Positions 27,070 to 37,802 of a stretch of 64,000 bases of DNA are shown in pieces; the stretch's first letter is position 1, and every line of letters starts with the position of its first letter. Origin of the DNA: Roseobacter weihaiensis (GTDB taxonomy: Bacteria; Pseudomonadota; Alphaproteobacteria; Rhodobacterales; Rhodobacteraceae). A program made the position numbers and the translations under genes. A model generated the notes under the pieces. It worked only from the letters and a program-made list of their open reading frames with translations. It did no database searches and was not told where the DNA came from. The stretch is taken from contig NZ_JACNMO010000012.1 in the NCBI RefSeq assembly GCF_020622345.1, forward strand, positions 62,001 to 126,000, written 5' to 3'.

Positions 27070-28737
27070 CTAGCTCAATCGGCTGACCACCACGGTGACT
27101 TCGGGCTTTTTGCCGATCTCGTCCATTGACGTCTGACGGACGACACGCCGCAAACCTTCGTTGAGTTTTTCATCGTCGCGCAGCGTCTTGGCCCCTGCCC
27201 GCCCGAGCCACTGGCCCAGATCCGCCTCAAGCACATCCACAAGCGAGGCATTGCTGCGCCCGGTTTCCGGCAGCCCCTTGATCTCGCACCACGGCTCGCC
27301 CAAGGGCTCGTCTTCTTCATCGACGATCAGCGTCACCACCACATGGCCGTTCAGCGCCATGCGAATGCGGTCGCGCACCACGCCGTCAAGCGCGCCGATC
27401 TGCACGGAGCCGTCGAGATAGGTCCGCCCGGTTTCGATGTATTCGGCGATTGTCGGCTGGTTCCCGGAAAGATCGACCATCATCCCGTTCACGGCCAGCA
27501 CACCGGTCATGCCATTGCTGTCGGCAAGCTTCACATGTTCGCGCAGGTGCCGGTGTTCGCCATGCATCGGGATCAGCACCTGCGGTTTGACGATGCTGCT
27601 GAGCTGTTCCAGATCGGGCCGGTTCGCATGCCCCGAGACGTGATAGCGTCCAGAGCTGTCATCCACCACATCCACGCCCTTTTCAGAAAAGGCATTGATG
27701 ATGCGGATCACCCCCTTTTCATTGCCGGGGATCGTCTTGGAGGAAAACAGGAACAGATCTCCCTCCTGCATCTCGATCCCCTGATACTTGCCACGCGCCA
27801 GCTGGGCCGAGGCCGCGCGACGCTCGCCTTGGCTGCCGGTGACCAGCAGCATGAGGTTTTCGCGCGGGATGGATTTGGCGTCCTCCGGGCTGACCACGGT
27901 TGGAAAATCGGACAACACGCCGGTTTCGACCGCCGCTTCGATCATCCGGCGCATCGCCCGGCCCATCAGCACAATCGACCGCCCCGCGGCCACGCCTGCA
28001 TCTGCCAGCGTTTTCACCCGTGCCACGTTGGAGGCAAAGGTCGTGGCCACCACCATCCCGCTGGCCTGCTCAACGAGCTTGGTGATTTCCGGCCCGACAC
28101 TGGCCTCGGAGCGACCCGCATGGGCGGAAAATACATTGGTGCTGTCGCAGACCAGCGCCTTGACCCCGCCCTTGCTGACCTCGGCCCAGAGGTCGGGGTC
28201 AAACGGCTCCCCGACCAGCGGTGTCTCGTCCAGCTTGAAATCGCCGGAATGGATCACACGCCCCTCGGGGCTGTCGATCACCAGCGCAGAGCTTTCCGGG
28301 ATCGAATGCGAGATCGGCAGAAAGCTCAGCTTGAAGGGGCCTGCGGTGATCTCTTGGGGATAGGCGGAAACCGTCTGCACCGCGTCTTCGGGGTGGCCAT
28401 GCTCGGCCATCTTGCGGCGCGCGATATTCGCCGTGAAGGCGCGCGCATAGATCGGTGCGCGCAGATCCTCATAGGTCAGTGCCACCGCGCCGACGTGGTC
28501 CTCATGCGCGTGGGTGATAAAGACCGCCTCGATCCGGTCGCGACGCTCCTTCAGCCAGGTGATGTCCGGCAGGATCAGATCCACACCGGGGCTACCGTCC
28601 ATATCCGGGAACGCCACGCCCATATCCACGACAATCAGTCGTTCCCGGCCTAAGGCGCCATAGCCATAGACATAGGCGTTCATACCAATTTCACCCGCCC
28701 CACCGAGGGGCAGGTAGATCAATCTTTCAGTGCTCAT
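27070..28737 (-). CDS. rnj: Ribonuclease J
   Basis: A 555-residue metallo-beta-lactamase/beta-CASP RNase for mRNA turnover and 5'-end processing. The zinc motif HAHEDH is in FITHAHEDHVGAV, and the beta-CASP SGHANRPDL and PMHGEHRH motifs follow. The start at 28737 lies 4 nt after the coaX stop; an ATG ten codons upstream overlaps coaX and is less likely. It closes the nuoA-N-birA-coaX-rnj unit, an order conserved in Rhodobacterales. Confidence 0.93.
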   Translation of the reverse strand: MSTERLIYLPLGGAGEIGMNAYVYGYGALGRERLIVVDMGVAFPDMDGSPGVDLILPDITWLKERRDRIEAVFITHAHEDHVGAVALTYEDLRAPIYARAFTANIARRKMAEHGHPEDAVQTVSAYPQEITAGPFKLSFLPISHSIPESSALVIDSPEGRVIHSGDFKLDETPLVGEPFDPDLWAEVSKGGVKALVCDSTNVFSAHAGRSEASVGPEITKLVEQASGMVVATTFASNVARVKTLADAGVAAGRSIVLMGRAMRRMIEAAVETGVLSDFPTVVSPEDAKSIPRENLMLLVTGSQGERRAASAQLARGKYQGIEMQEGDLFLFSSKTIPGNEKGVIRIINAFSEKGVDVVDDSSGRYHVSGHANRPDLEQLSSIVKPQVLIPMHGEHRHLREHVKLADSNGMTGVLAVNGMMVDLSGNQPTIAEYIETGRTYLDGSVQIGALDGVVRDRIRMALNGHVVVTLIVDEEDEPLGEPWCEIKGLPETGRSNASLVDVLEADLGQWLGRAGAKTLRDDEKLNEGLRRVVRQTSMDEIGKKPEVTVVVSRLS

Positions 28738-28741
28738 AGGA

Positions 28742-29515
28742 TTAAGCGTTGTCCTTGTTGTACTCATGGATCACGGTCAGACCGTGCATCGTCAAATCAT
28801 CCCGGAAAACATCGAATAGCTTTTCGGACTGCTGGAAAAGAGGGGCCAGCCCACCCGTTGAAATCACGCGCATGTCGCGGGCGCGCTCCGCTTTAATTCG
28901 GGCACATATCTCACGGACGAGGCCGACATAACCCCAAAAAACACCTGATTGCATACAAGTCACCGTGTTTGTGCCAACAACCCGCTGCGGTTTGGAGATA
29001 TCGACATGCGGCAGGGCGGCCGCTGCCTGGTGCAAGGCCTCAAGGCTGAGGTTGACCCCCGGCGCGATCACCCCGCCCACATAGGCCCCATCCGTATCAA
29101 CGACGTCAAAGGTGGTGGCGGTGCCGAAATCCACCATGATGAGATCACCGCCATAAAGGTCGTACCCCGCGACCGTATTCACCAGCCGGTCCGGCCCCAC
29201 CTGGGTGCCCTCATCCACGCGGACATCCACCGGCAGCGCGCAATCGGCTTTGCCGACGACAAGAGGTCGGGTGTTGAAATAGCGATCGCTAAACACACGC
29301 AGGTTGAACACAACCCGCGGCACCGTCGACGAGATAATGACATCGGTGATCGTCACATCGAGCTTTTGCCAGTGCATCAGCGAACTGAGCCAGACGTAGT
29401 ACTGATCCGCCGTGCGCTGCCATTCAGTGGCAGTGCGCCAGGTCGCCAGAAATCTTTCGCCATCCCAGATCGAAAAGACGGTGTTGGTATTTCCGCAGTC
29501 AATCGCCAGCAACAT
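28742..29515 (-). CDS. coaX: Type III pantothenate kinase
   Basis: A 257-residue ASKHA-fold kinase that phosphorylates pantothenate in coenzyme A synthesis. N-terminal phosphate loop LAIDCGNTNTVFSIW, GPDRLVNTVAGYDLYG and DFGTATTFDVVD are the family's conserved motifs. It follows birA by 19 nt and precedes rnj by 4 nt. No defects are seen. Confidence 0.95.
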   Translation of the reverse strand: MLLAIDCGNTNTVFSIWDGERFLATWRTATEWQRTADQYYVWLSSLMHWQKLDVTITDVIISSTVPRVVFNLRVFSDRYFNTRPLVVGKADCALPVDVRVDEGTQVGPDRLVNTVAGYDLYGGDLIMVDFGTATTFDVVDTDGAYVGGVIAPGVNLSLEALHQAAAALPHVDISKPQRVVGTNTVTCMQSGVFWGYVGLVREICARIKAERARDMRVISTGGLAPLFQQSEKLFDVFRDDLTMHGLTVIHEYNKDNA

Positions 29516-29534
29516 GGTCCGGCCTCCCCCGTTC

Positions 29535-30275
29535 TCAAAAATAGACGTCCGCGGCGGCGATTGTCTTGACCCCGCGGGGGCCGCGTATCACAAGCTGGCC
29601 GGTCGCGTCCACATCCTCGAAAATGCCCACATGGGTGTCTTTCGACGTGCGCGCGGTGATCGTCTCGCCCAGCCGGGCGGCATGCGCCAGCCATGCGGTG
29701 CGGATCGGCGCGAACCCGTAGGTGTCAAACTGCGCGTCAAGTACCGCGTAGTGCTGCGCCAAGATGTCGAGAAACCGCTCGGGCGTGACCACGCAGCCTG
29801 TCTCCGCCGCAAGCGAAACCGGCACCGCTGCCCCCGGCTCTACCGCCTGCGGGGCCGGTGCCGCAGCCAGGTTGACCCCGACCCCAATCGCGAGGGCTCC
29901 GGTTGACCCCGATGATTCCAGCAGGATGCCGGCCACCTTGCCACCATTCAGCAAGACGTCATTCGGCCATTTCAGGGCAAAGGCCTGGGGCTGTCCCGTC
30001 ACCTCGACAAAGGCCCGGTGGAGCGCGAGCGACATCACGAAAGACCGCAGCGCGGAGAGCGCCGGGGTTGGCGCCGCAGGCTGCATCAGCGTTGCGGCAA
30101 AATTGCCGGCCAGCATGGACCAGGGCCGTCCCCGGCGCCCGCGTGGGGCAGTCTGATGGTGCGCCAGCAGCCAGAACGGCACGGGCTGATCTGTCGCGCG
30201 TCCCAGCGCTTCGTCCAGCGTCGAGCTGACAGAGGACAGAACGATGCGACCGTATCCCTCGGGCCAGCCCGTCAT
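29535..30275 (-). CDS. birA: Biotin-[acetyl-CoA-carboxylase] ligase
   Basis: A 246-residue biotin protein ligase of the single-domain type: it lacks the N-terminal helix-turn-helix of E. coli BirA, so it should not regulate transcription. Motifs are APRGRRGRPW (the adenylate loop) and FALKWPNDVLLNGGKVAGIL. It activates carboxylases, including the methylcrotonyl-CoA carboxylase encoded at 54625-56574. It starts 38 nt after nuoN. Confidence 0.92.
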   Translation of the reverse strand: MTGWPEGYGRIVLSSVSSTLDEALGRATDQPVPFWLLAHHQTAPRGRRGRPWSMLAGNFAATLMQPAAPTPALSALRSFVMSLALHRAFVEVTGQPQAFALKWPNDVLLNGGKVAGILLESSGSTGALAIGVGVNLAAAPAPQAVEPGAAVPVSLAAETGCVVTPERFLDILAQHYAVLDAQFDTYGFAPIRTAWLAHAARLGETITARTSKDTHVGIFEDVDATGQLVIRGPRGVKTIAAADVYF

Positions 30276-30313
30276 ATCGACCTCTCCGGCAGGATCACAG
30301 GCCCGGGTGCAGA

Positions 30314-31756
30314 TCAGTTAACAAGCGTTGCCGCCGCCGCTGCTGCTGCGGCCTCTACGCCGAACATGTTGATGATGCCCAGCACCATCACAGCCGCGGA
30401 GGCCATCAGAAAGCCCCACAAAACAGTGGAGCCGCCCTTGTCCAGGCCTTCCTGACTGTCGTCGCCGAAGTACATGAAAAAGACGATGCGCAGGTAATAA
30501 TAGGCCCCGATCACCGAGGCGATCACCCCCGCGATGGCAAGCCAGGCCAGCCCGGCCTCATAGGCGGCACGCAGCACGTAGAATTTGCCGAAAAAGCCCA
30601 GCATCGGCGGCACGCCGGCCAGCGAGAAGAGCAGCACCAGCATCGCCAACGCCTTGCCCGGCTCCTGCTTGGAATACATGTTGAGCGACGCGATATCGGT
30701 CACCGGCTGGCCGTCTTTCTCCATCATCAGGATGAAGGCAAAGGTGCCCACGTTCATCGTCACATAGATCGCCATATAGATCAGCATCGCCTGCACCCCG
30801 AGCACGGTGCCTGCCGCCAGCCCCATCAGCGCATAGCCCATATGCGCAATCGAGGAGAACGCCATCAGACGTTTGATATTGGTCTGGCCGATGGCGGCAA
30901 TCGCGCCGAGGAACATCGACAAGACGGACAAGAGCGCCACGATCTGGCTCCAGTCGCTGACCGCATTGCCAAAGGCGTCATGCAGAACGCGGGCAAAAAG
31001 CCCCATGGCCGCGACCTTGGGGGCGGTGGCGAAAAACGCGGTGATCGGGGTCGGGGCCCCCTCGTAGACGTCCGGGGTCCACATGTGGAACGGCACGGCG
31101 GAGACCTTGAAGGCCATACCAGCGATCAGGAAAACCAGGCCAAACAAAAGCCCTAGCGAAACGTCGCCATGCTGTGCCGTCTCGATGATGCCGGAAAAGA
31201 GCGTGGTGCCCGCATAGCCATAGACCAGCGAGGCGCCATAGAGCAGCAGACCCGAGGACAGCGCCCCCAGGACGAAATACTTGAGGCCCGCTTCGGTGGA
31301 TTTCACGCTATCGCGCCGCAGCGAGGCCACCACATAGAGCGCCAGGGATTGCAGCTCAAGCCCCATGTAGAGGGTCATGAGATCGCCTGCGGAGACCATG
31401 ACCATCATGCCCACCGCTGACAGCGCCACCAGCAGCGGGTATTCAAACCGCAAAAGGTCGCGCTGTTTCATGTAACCTTCGGACATCACCAGCACGGCGG
31501 CGGCGGAAAGCAGGATCGTGACCTTGGCAAAGCGGGCAAAGCCGTCCTCGATCAGCATGCCGTTAAAGGCGATATTGGTGCCCTCGCCCGTGATCCCGAT
31601 CCAGGCCCCCAGGGCGATCATCACGCCAGCGGTCATCCAGACCAGCGTCGAGGCCAGTGCATCCTTGGTGGTGTAGACCGCCACCAGCAGCATCACCATC
31701 GCGTAAACCGACAGCAGAATTTCCGGCAGTATGAGGGTCAGATCGGCGGGTGTCAT
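30314..31756 (-). CDS. nuoN: NADH-quinone oxidoreductase subunit N
   Basis: A 480-residue antiporter-like, proton-pumping membrane subunit of complex I, with about 14 helices. Conserved residues include the [13 protein letters not shown] region, the [20 protein letters not shown] segment (Lys and the helix-8 break) and the [18 protein letters not shown] stretch. It is the last nuo gene, 12 nt after nuoM, and ends with an Ala-rich tail. Confidence 0.97.
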   Translation of the reverse strand: MTPADLTLILPEILLSVYAMVMLLVAVYTTKDALASTLVWMTAGVMIALGAWIGITGEGTNIAFNGMLIEDGFARFAKVTILLSAAAVLVMSEGYMKQRDLLRFEYPLLVALSAVGMMVMVSAGDLMTLYMGLELQSLALYVVASLRRDSVKSTEAGLKYFVLGALSSGLLLYGASLVYGYAGTTLFSGIIETAQHGDVSLGLLFGLVFLIAGMAFKVSAVPFHMWTPDVYEGAPTPITAFFATAPKVAAMGLFARVLHDAFGNAVSDWSQIVALLSVLSMFLGAIAAIGQTNIKRLMAFSSIAHMGYALMGLAAGTVLGVQAMLIYMAIYVTMNVGTFAFILMMEKDGQPVTDIASLNMYSKQEPGKALAMLVLLFSLAGVPPMLGFFGKFYVLRAAYEAGLAWLAIAGVIASVIGAYYYLRIVFFMYFGDDSQEGLDKGGSTVLWGFLMASAAVMVLGIINMFGVEAAAAAAAATLVN

Positions 31757-31768
31757 AGGGTCCGTCCT

Positions 31769-33310
31769 TTAGTTCGACGCCATCTGGGTCGCGGCCTCAG
31801 CCGCGGCCAGCGCCGTGTCGTAATTTGCAACCAGAGCTGCCACCGCAGGCCCCGTGATATCCAAGACCAGGGCCGGATAGACCCCCAGGAGCAGCGTCAT
31901 CACCACAAGAGGGGCGAAGATCCAACGCTCCCGCGGACTCATATCGGTGATCGAGCGCAGGCTCTCCTTGATGAGATCGCCCATCACCACCCGGCGGTAG
32001 AGCCAGAGCGCATAGGCCGCCGAGAAGATCACCCCCGTGGTCGCCACCGCGGCCACCCAGGTGTTGACCTGGAACACGGCCATCAGGGTCAGGAACTCAC
32101 CGACAAATCCGGAGGTGCCCGGCAGGCCCACATTGGCCATGGTAAACAGCATGAAGATCAGCGCGTAGGCCGGCATCCGGTTCACCAGCCCGCCATAGGC
32201 ATCGATGTCACGGGTGTGCATCCGGTCATAGATCACGCCCACGCAAAGAAACAGCGCACCGGAGATGAAGCCATGGCTGATCATCTGGAAAATCGCGCCA
32301 TCCACGCCCTGTTGATTGGCCGCGAAAATCCCCATGGTCACAAATCCCATGTGGGCGACCGAGGAATAGGCAATCAGCTTTTTCATGTCTTCCTGCACCA
32401 AGGCCACCAGCGAGGTGTAGACAATGGCAATCGCGGACATCCACAACACCAGCGGCGCCATCACCTCCGAGCCGACAGGGAACATCGGCAGCGAAAACCG
32501 CAGGAAGCCGTAGCCGCCCATCTTCAGCAGGATCGCGGCCAGCACCACGGACCCGGCCGTGGGGGCCTGCACGTGCGCATCGGGCAGCCAGGTATGGACC
32601 GGCCACATCGGCATCTTGACCGCAAAGCTCGCAAAGAACGCCAGGAACAGCAGCGTCTGGAATCCGCCCACGATGGTCACGCCAGCGACGCTGAAGGTTT
32701 CAAAATCAAACTGATGCACGAGCAGTTGTTCGATATCGGTGGTACCCGCCTCGGCAAACATCCCCACCATGGCCACCAGCATCAGCACCGAACCGAGGAA
32801 GGTATAGAGGAAGAACTTGAAGCTCGCGTAGATACGGTTCGCCCCGCCCCAGATGCCGATGATCAGGAACATCGGGATCAGCCCTGCCTCGAAGAAGAGA
32901 TAGAAGAGCACCAGATCGAGCGCCATGAAAACGCCCAGCATCAGGGTCTCCAGCAGCAAAAAGGCGATCATGTATTCCTTGACGCGCGTTGTCACATGCC
33001 AGGAGGCGGCGATCACCAGCGGCATCATGAAGGTGGTCAGCATCACAAAGAGCACCGATATGCCATCGACCCCCATCTTGTACTGCAGCCCCAAGAGCCA
33101 CTCGCGCTGCTCGACAAACTGGAAACCGGTGTCGTCGGGATCAAAGCCGCTGAGAATAAACAGCGACACCAGGAAGGTGGCAGAGGTGGCAAACATCGCC
33201 ACCCATTTGGCATTGCGGTTTGCCGCCTCATCATCCCCGCGCAGGAAAACCATCAGGATGAACGCGGCAAGCGCCGGGATGAAGGTCACAATCGACAGAA
33301 GGTTGTCCAT
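31769..33310 (-). CDS. nuoM: NADH-quinone oxidoreductase subunit M
   Basis: A 513-residue antiporter-like membrane subunit of complex I. Signatures include the [20 protein letters not shown] helix with the essential Glu, [19 protein letters not shown] and [20 protein letters not shown]. The start ATG at 33310 shares one base with the nuoL stop (TGATG), which fixes it despite an open frame upstream. Confidence 0.97.
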   Translation of the reverse strand: MDNLLSIVTFIPALAAFILMVFLRGDDEAANRNAKWVAMFATSATFLVSLFILSGFDPDDTGFQFVEQREWLLGLQYKMGVDGISVLFVMLTTFMMPLVIAASWHVTTRVKEYMIAFLLLETLMLGVFMALDLVLFYLFFEAGLIPMFLIIGIWGGANRIYASFKFFLYTFLGSVLMLVAMVGMFAEAGTTDIEQLLVHQFDFETFSVAGVTIVGGFQTLLFLAFFASFAVKMPMWPVHTWLPDAHVQAPTAGSVVLAAILLKMGGYGFLRFSLPMFPVGSEVMAPLVLWMSAIAIVYTSLVALVQEDMKKLIAYSSVAHMGFVTMGIFAANQQGVDGAIFQMISHGFISGALFLCVGVIYDRMHTRDIDAYGGLVNRMPAYALIFMLFTMANVGLPGTSGFVGEFLTLMAVFQVNTWVAAVATTGVIFSAAYALWLYRRVVMGDLIKESLRSITDMSPRERWIFAPLVVMTLLLGVYPALVLDITGPAVAALVANYDTALAAAEAATQMASN

Positions 33311-35424
33311 CAGTTTGCCCCCCCGCTCAAAGTCATCCAGGTCACGAGCACGGCAATGCCGATCACCATCGCAAAGGCGTAGGTAAAGATATAGCCCGAT
33401 TGCGCGCGGCCTGCGAGCCGGGTGAAGAACGGAATGATCCCCATAGCCACGCCGTTCAGGCTGCCATCGATCACATCGCCATCCCCGCGCCGCCAGAAGA
33501 ACCGGCCGATCCACTTGGCCGGGCCGACAAAGACCACATCGTAGAGTTCGTCAAAATACCACTTGTTCTTTAGGAACAGATAGAGCGGGCGCTGGTTTTC
33601 GGCGAGCCGTTTGGGCAGTTCGGGGTTCACGATGTAGAACCAATAGGCCATCAGGAACCCGATCAGCATGGCCGCAAAGGGCGAGGTTTTCACCCAGTAG
33701 GGCACCTTATGCGCATCATCCAGCAGGGTGTTGTCGGGCGCCACGTAAAGAGCCCCTTCGCCCGGCTGCCCGGCAAAGACATAGTGATGCTCATCACCCT
33801 TGGCCTCAGCTCCGTGGCCGTCATCCTGCGCCGCGTCCCCATGGGCTGCCTCATCGCCTTGCTCTGAGGCTTCTGCATAGGGAATGCCGTAGAACGTCGC
33901 CACCTTGTCGGTGTGACCAAAGAAGGAGCCATACCAGACCATGCCGGCAAAAATCGCACCCAGGCTCAGCACGCCCAAGGGCACGATCATCGTCATCGGG
34001 CTCTCATGCGCATGCTCATGCGTGTGCTTGTCACCGCGCGGTTTGCCGTAGAACGTCAGGAACATCAGCCGCCACGAATAAAAACTGGTAAAGAGCGCCG
34101 CGATCACCAGCGCCCAGAAGCCATACATGGACCCTGCGGCAAAGGCGCTTTCGACGATGGCATCCTTGGACTGGAAACCCGCAAAGCCGATGGGGATTTC
34201 CCCCAGTGTCAGAATCCAGACAGGCACGCCGACACCAGTGATGGCCAGCGTGCCGATCATCATCGCCCAGAAGGTATAGGGGATCTTCTTGCGCAGCCCG
34301 CCGTAGTTCATCATGTCCTGCTCGTGGTGCATCGCGTGAATGACCGAGCCCGCGCCCAGGAAAAGCATCGCCTTGAAGAAGGCGTGGGTGAACAGGTGGA
34401 ACATCGCCGCCGAATACATGCCAACGCCCGCCGCCACGAACATATAGCCGAGCTGCGAACAGGTCGAATAGGCGATCACCCGTTTGATGTCGGTCTGCAC
34501 GAGACCGACGGTGGCGGCAAAAAAGGCCGTCGTGGCCCCCAGCACGGTCACGAACATCATCGCTTCGGGCGCGAACTCCATGATCGGGGACATGCGGCAG
34601 ACAAGAAACACGCCCGCCGTCACCATGGTCGCGGCGTGGATCAGCGCGGAGACGGGCGTCGGCCCTTCCATCGCATCGGGCAGCCAGGTGTGCAGGAACA
34701 ATTGCGCGGATTTCCCCATCGCCCCGATGAAGAGCAAAAAGGCCACCAGATTGGCCGCGTTCCACTCGCCCCAAAGGAAGGTCAACTGCGTTTCCGCCAG
34801 CTCCGGGGCGGCGGCAAAGACATCGTCGAAATTGATACTGTCGGTGAGGAAAAACAGCGCGAAAATCCCCAGCGCAAAGCCAAAATCGCCCACCCGGTTG
34901 ACCACGAAGGCCTTGATCGCGGCGGCATTGGCGCTGGGCTTGCGATAATAAAACCCGATCAGCAAATAGGAGGCTACCCCCACGCCTTCCCAGCCAAAGA
35001 ACATCTGCACGAGGTTGTCGGCAGTCACCAGCATCAGCATCGCAAAGGTGAAGAACGACAGATAGGCAAAGAAGCGCGGCTTGTAGCTCTCGCCTTCTTT
35101 CCACTGCGGATCGTGATCCATGTAGCCAAAGGAATAAAGGTGCACGAGGCTGGAGACGGTCGTGATCACGATCAGCATGATGGCCGTCAGCCGGTCCATC
35201 CGGATCGCCCAGTCGGTGCTGAGGCTGCCGCTTTCGATAAAGCGCAAAATCTGGATTTGCTCGGTCGTGCCGTCAAAGCTCAGGAACACGATCCAGGACA
35301 GCGCAGCAGAGAGAAACAGGAAACCGGTGGCGATCCAGCAGGCGGCCACCTCGCCGATAACCTTCCAGCCGAACCCGCACAGAAGCGCGCCCACAAGCGG
35401 GGCAAAGAGGATGATGGTTTCCAT
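33310..35424 (-). CDS. nuoL: NADH-quinone oxidoreductase subunit L
   Basis: A 704-residue distal proton-pumping subunit of complex I, with the long C-terminal lateral helix of the family. Conserved blocks are [40 protein letters not shown], and [15 protein letters not shown] charged, His/Glu-rich loop ([20 protein letters not shown]) of about 50 residues sits near residue 520 and is longer than in E. coli; that is common in this order. It starts 4 nt after nuoK. Confidence 0.97.
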   Translation of the reverse strand: METIILFAPLVGALLCGFGWKVIGEVAACWIATGFLFLSAALSWIVFLSFDGTTEQIQILRFIESGSLSTDWAIRMDRLTAIMLIVITTVSSLVHLYSFGYMDHDPQWKEGESYKPRFFAYLSFFTFAMLMLVTADNLVQMFFGWEGVGVASYLLIGFYYRKPSANAAAIKAFVVNRVGDFGFALGIFALFFLTDSINFDDVFAAAPELAETQLTFLWGEWNAANLVAFLLFIGAMGKSAQLFLHTWLPDAMEGPTPVSALIHAATMVTAGVFLVCRMSPIMEFAPEAMMFVTVLGATTAFFAATVGLVQTDIKRVIAYSTCSQLGYMFVAAGVGMYSAAMFHLFTHAFFKAMLFLGAGSVIHAMHHEQDMMNYGGLRKKIPYTFWAMMIGTLAITGVGVPVWILTLGEIPIGFAGFQSKDAIVESAFAAGSMYGFWALVIAALFTSFYSWRLMFLTFYGKPRGDKHTHEHAHESPMTMIVPLGVLSLGAIFAGMVWYGSFFGHTDKVATFYGIPYAEASEQGDEAAHGDAAQDDGHGAEAKGDEHHYVFAGQPGEGALYVAPDNTLLDDAHKVPYWVKTSPFAAMLIGFLMAYWFYIVNPELPKRLAENQRPLYLFLKNKWYFDELYDVVFVGPAKWIGRFFWRRGDGDVIDGSLNGVAMGIIPFFTRLAGRAQSGYIFTYAFAMVIGIAVLVTWMTLSGGAN

Positions 35425-35428
35425 GGTC

Positions 35429-35734
35429 TCAGCCCTTCATCACGTTGACGTCTTCCACGGCGATGGTGCCGCGGTTGCGGAAGAAACAGACCAGGATGGC
35501 CAGCCCGATCGCCGCCTCCGCGGCGGCAACGGTCAGAACAAAGAGCGTAAAGACCTGCCCAACCAGATCGCCATGGTACCAGGAGAAAGCAACAAGGTTG
35601 ATGTTCACTGCCAGGAGCATCAATTCGATGCTCATCAAGAGGATGATGATATTCTTGCGGTTCAGAAAGAGCCCGAATATGCCAATGACAAGGAGCGTGG
35701 CCGCCACTGTCAAGTAATGTTCCAAACCTATCAT
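35429..35734 (-). CDS. nuoK: NADH-quinone oxidoreductase subunit K
   Basis: A 101-residue three-helix subunit of complex I. The membrane glutamates lie in the [19 protein letters not shown] and [15 protein letters not shown] helices, as in all NuoK. The ATG at 35734 gives the standard length. It is separated from nuoJ by two non-complex-I genes, an unusual break, since nuoJ and nuoK are normally adjacent. Confidence 0.96.
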   Translation of the reverse strand: MIGLEHYLTVAATLLVIGIFGLFLNRKNIIILLMSIELMLLAVNINLVAFSWYHGDLVGQVFTLFVLTVAAAEAAIGLAILVCFFRNRGTIAVEDVNVMKG

Positions 35735-35803
35735 CGTTCTTCCTTTCGAGGCCTGCGCCCCGTTCTTAGTTCCCAATCGTCATCGGCGCGGGGGCCGACC
35801 CAC

Positions 35804-36301
35804 CTAAAGGCTTTCCAGCCTGAATTCTGTCTTGTCGCCCCGCAGATCGGGGTAGAGAGCTGCACAGGCGCAGACCTCGGCTTCCAATGTGAGCTGCGTC
35901 ACATCCCGCGTAAATCTTTCCAGATCCGCTGCCATCCGGTCGAATGTGGCGAAGATGCGTGATCCGCTTTCATGCCGCGCGATCACCTGCAGGGCATCGT
36001 CGATGCGGTCGAATGGCAGACGCGCATTCATGTTTTCCTCCGCCGCCCGAACCCGCAGCGCCGTGCCCGGTCCGCAATCCGCCACCGTGAGATCCGTAGC
36101 GGAGCCTTCCTGAGACCACCAATCCCGCCACATCACGCGGCCCGCGCCCAGATCCCGATGATCCGCCTCGCCGCCGTGGCTGATATGGGTCGTGCGGGTG
36201 CAATCCTCGACAGCCAGCGCCTGCGCACCGCCGGCCCCCCACGACATCAGCAGAATTACGGCTGTCCGCTTTCCTATCCCTGCCCTGCGTTCACGTCTCA
36301 T
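35804..36301 (-). CDS. Hypothetical exported protein between nuoJ and nuoK
   Basis: A 165-residue protein with a basic N-terminus (MRRERRAGIGKRT), a hydrophobic segment (AVILLMSWGAGGAQALA) fitting a signal peptide, and a mature part with four or so Cys (EDCTRTT, ADCGPG, EVCACAALY) that could form disulfides in the periplasm. I do not recognise the family. It begins 19 nt after the microprotein stop and ends 69 nt before nuoK, so it is transcribed with complex I. Function unknown. Confidence 0.65.
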   Translation of the reverse strand: MRRERRAGIGKRTAVILLMSWGAGGAQALAVEDCTRTTHISHGGEADHRDLGAGRVMWRDWWSQEGSATDLTVADCGPGTALRVRAAEENMNARLPFDRIDDALQVIARHESGSRIFATFDRMAADLERFTRDVTQLTLEAEVCACAALYPDLRGDKTEFRLESL

Positions 36302-36320
36302 TTTCTCGTTCTTTCCGGTC

Positions 36321-36401
36321 TCAGGATCGGTTGAAGTATCCGAACGCCGCCAGAATGGCGACGCTGAGGGCGATGAGTATGGCAATCTGGTCTCCGTGCA
36401 T
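36321..36401 (-). CDS. 26-residue membrane microprotein in the nuo operon
   Basis: An 81-nt frame. Its ATG shares a base with the nuoJ stop (TAATG), so translation is coupled to nuoJ. The product has a short hydrophilic start (MHGDQ), about 15 hydrophobic residues (IAILIALSVAILAAF) and the tail GYFNRS: one membrane helix and nothing else. It could be a small accessory helix of the NuoJ/K region. It is below the usual gene-calling size. The coding status rests on the overlap and composition. Confidence 0.55.
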   Translation of the reverse strand: MHGDQIAILIALSVAILAAFGYFNRS

Positions 36402-37003
36402 TACAGGCCCTGCCCCGGTTTGACGTCTTTCAATTCCATCGCTTTCGCCGGGTCGCGCATCATCTGGGCGACCACATCCTGCCGCTTGACGTCAGAGCGG
36501 TGCCGCAGCGTCAGCACGATGGCCCCGATCATCGCCACCAGCAGGATCAATCCCGAAAGCTGGAACAGCAGGAAGTAGTCGTCATAGAGGATCAGGCCCA
36601 AGGCTTCGGTGTTATGCCGGTCCACCGGGATCACCTGCGCGCGCAGGCCTTCGGCGGCGGCATCGCTCTCCCAGGCGCCAAAGGCGATGATGAACTGCAT
36701 CAGGATCACCACCCCGATCAGCAAGGCCAGCGGCATATATTTCGCCATCTCGGCCTTGAGCTCCGCAAAATCCACGTCCAGCATCATCACCACGAAGAGG
36801 AACAGCACCGCCACGGCACCCACATAGACGATGATCAGCAGCATCGCGACGAATTCCGCCCCCAGCAGCACAAAGAGCCCGGCGGCAGACAGAAACGCGA
36901 GGATCAGCCAGAGCACAGAATGCACCGGGTTGCGGCTGATGACCGTAAAGAGGCCCCCCGCAATCACGCTGATGGCAAAAAGATAAAAGGCAAAAACGAT
37001 CAT
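36401..37003 (-). CDS. nuoJ: NADH-quinone oxidoreductase subunit J
   Basis: A 200-residue five-helix subunit of complex I. Family signatures: [40 protein letters not shown] and the [19 protein letters not shown] helix with the pi-bulge. The start overlaps the preceding CMD-like gene by 4 nt (ATGA) and the end overlaps the 26-residue microprotein. Confidence 0.96.
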   Translation of the reverse strand: MIVFAFYLFAISVIAGGLFTVISRNPVHSVLWLILAFLSAAGLFVLLGAEFVAMLLIIVYVGAVAVLFLFVVMMLDVDFAELKAEMAKYMPLALLIGVVILMQFIIAFGAWESDAAAEGLRAQVIPVDRHNTEALGLILYDDYFLLFQLSGLILLVAMIGAIVLTLRHRSDVKRQDVVAQMMRDPAKAMELKDVKPGQGL

Positions 37004-37419
37004 TCTGCGTCCTTTTCTTCGTCCAGAACCTGCTGTGCCAATTCGAGGGCACGCGTCATCGCGGGCAGCCCTGCGAACATCGACATCTGGCCAATGGTCT
37101 CGACGATATGCTGCTCGGTGGCCCCGGCCTCGACCGCGTGGCGCACCGCCTGACGAAAGGCCATATCGTTCTGAGCGCCCTGCATGGTGAGCCCGGCAAG
37201 CGTCAGCAGCATCCGGGTGCGCGCGTCCAGCCCGCCTTCGTTCAGCGTGTTGCCGAACATCATCTCCATCATGTCCTTGGGCATCGTGCCCATCATCTTC
37301 TCGAAGCCTTTGGGCGTGAACGCCTCCATCGCGGGAAAGCTCTTGGCCATCTCCTGCGCCTGGGTCATCATGGTGGCAAAGGGGTTCATCCCCTCAAAGG
37401 GGTTCGGCTTGTCGGTCAT
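37000..37419 (-). CDS. Methionine-rich CMD-like protein, no CxxC
   Basis: A 139-residue member of the carboxymuconolactone decarboxylase-like group, with the [20 protein letters not shown] block of the family. It has no cysteine at all, so it cannot act as an AhpD-type thiol peroxidase. It is strikingly rich in methionine (19 of 139), mostly in the first 65 residues. It is paralogous to the gene just upstream and overlaps both neighbours by 4 nt. The role beside complex I is unknown. Confidence 0.75.
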   Translation of the reverse strand: MTDKPNPFEGMNPFATMMTQAQEMAKSFPAMEAFTPKGFEKMMGTMPKDMMEMMFGNTLNEGGLDARTRMLLTLAGLTMQGAQNDMAFRQAVRHAVEAGATEQHIVETIGQMSMFAGLPAMTRALELAQQVLDEEKDAE

Positions 37420-37802
37420 GCGGCCTCCTCAGCCTCGAAGACCTCAAGGGCCGCGTTCAGGGCATTTATCATCGCCGGGAACCCACCATAAAGTGCCATC
37501 TGGTTGATGACCTCCGCCACCTCGCGCTGCGTGGCCCCCGACCGCAGGGCATTCCGGATGTGCACCTTGAGCTGAGGTCCCGTCTGGCCCCCCAAAGCGG
37601 TCAGGGCCGCTACGGTCGTCAGATAACGGGTTTTGTCATCGAGCCCGTCGCGTGTATAGTAATGGCCGAACGCCACCTCCATCATCGTGGTCGAAAACCC
37701 CGGCAGGATCGCGTCATAGCGCGCCGCCAAAGTCTCTTCGATCCCCGGATTGGTGGCTTCTGCCATCGCCTTGCCGCGGGTATAGGCGTCAGACGTGGTC
37801 AT
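37416..37802 (-). CDS. CMD-like protein, no CxxC (first copy)
   Basis: A 128-residue carboxymuconolactone decarboxylase-like protein with [20 protein letters not shown] and [16 protein letters not shown], the conserved helical block. It contains no cysteine. The start overlaps the nuoI stop by 4 nt and the stop overlaps the second copy by 4 nt, so translation through nuoI-CMD-CMD-nuoJ is tightly coupled. The two CMD proteins may form a hetero-oligomer. No enzymatic activity can be assigned. Confidence 0.78.
   Translation of the reverse strand: MTTSDAYTRGKAMAEATNPGIEETLAARYDAILPGFSTTMMEVAFGHYYTRDGLDDKTRYLTTVAALTALGGQTGPQLKVHIRNALRSGATQREVAEVINQMALYGGFPAMINALNAALEVFEAEEAA

Noticed and set aside
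33913-35448. Long plus-strand frame opposite nuoL.
   Set aside because: Antisense shadow; His/Gly/Arg-rich with no family similarity, while nuoL is certain.
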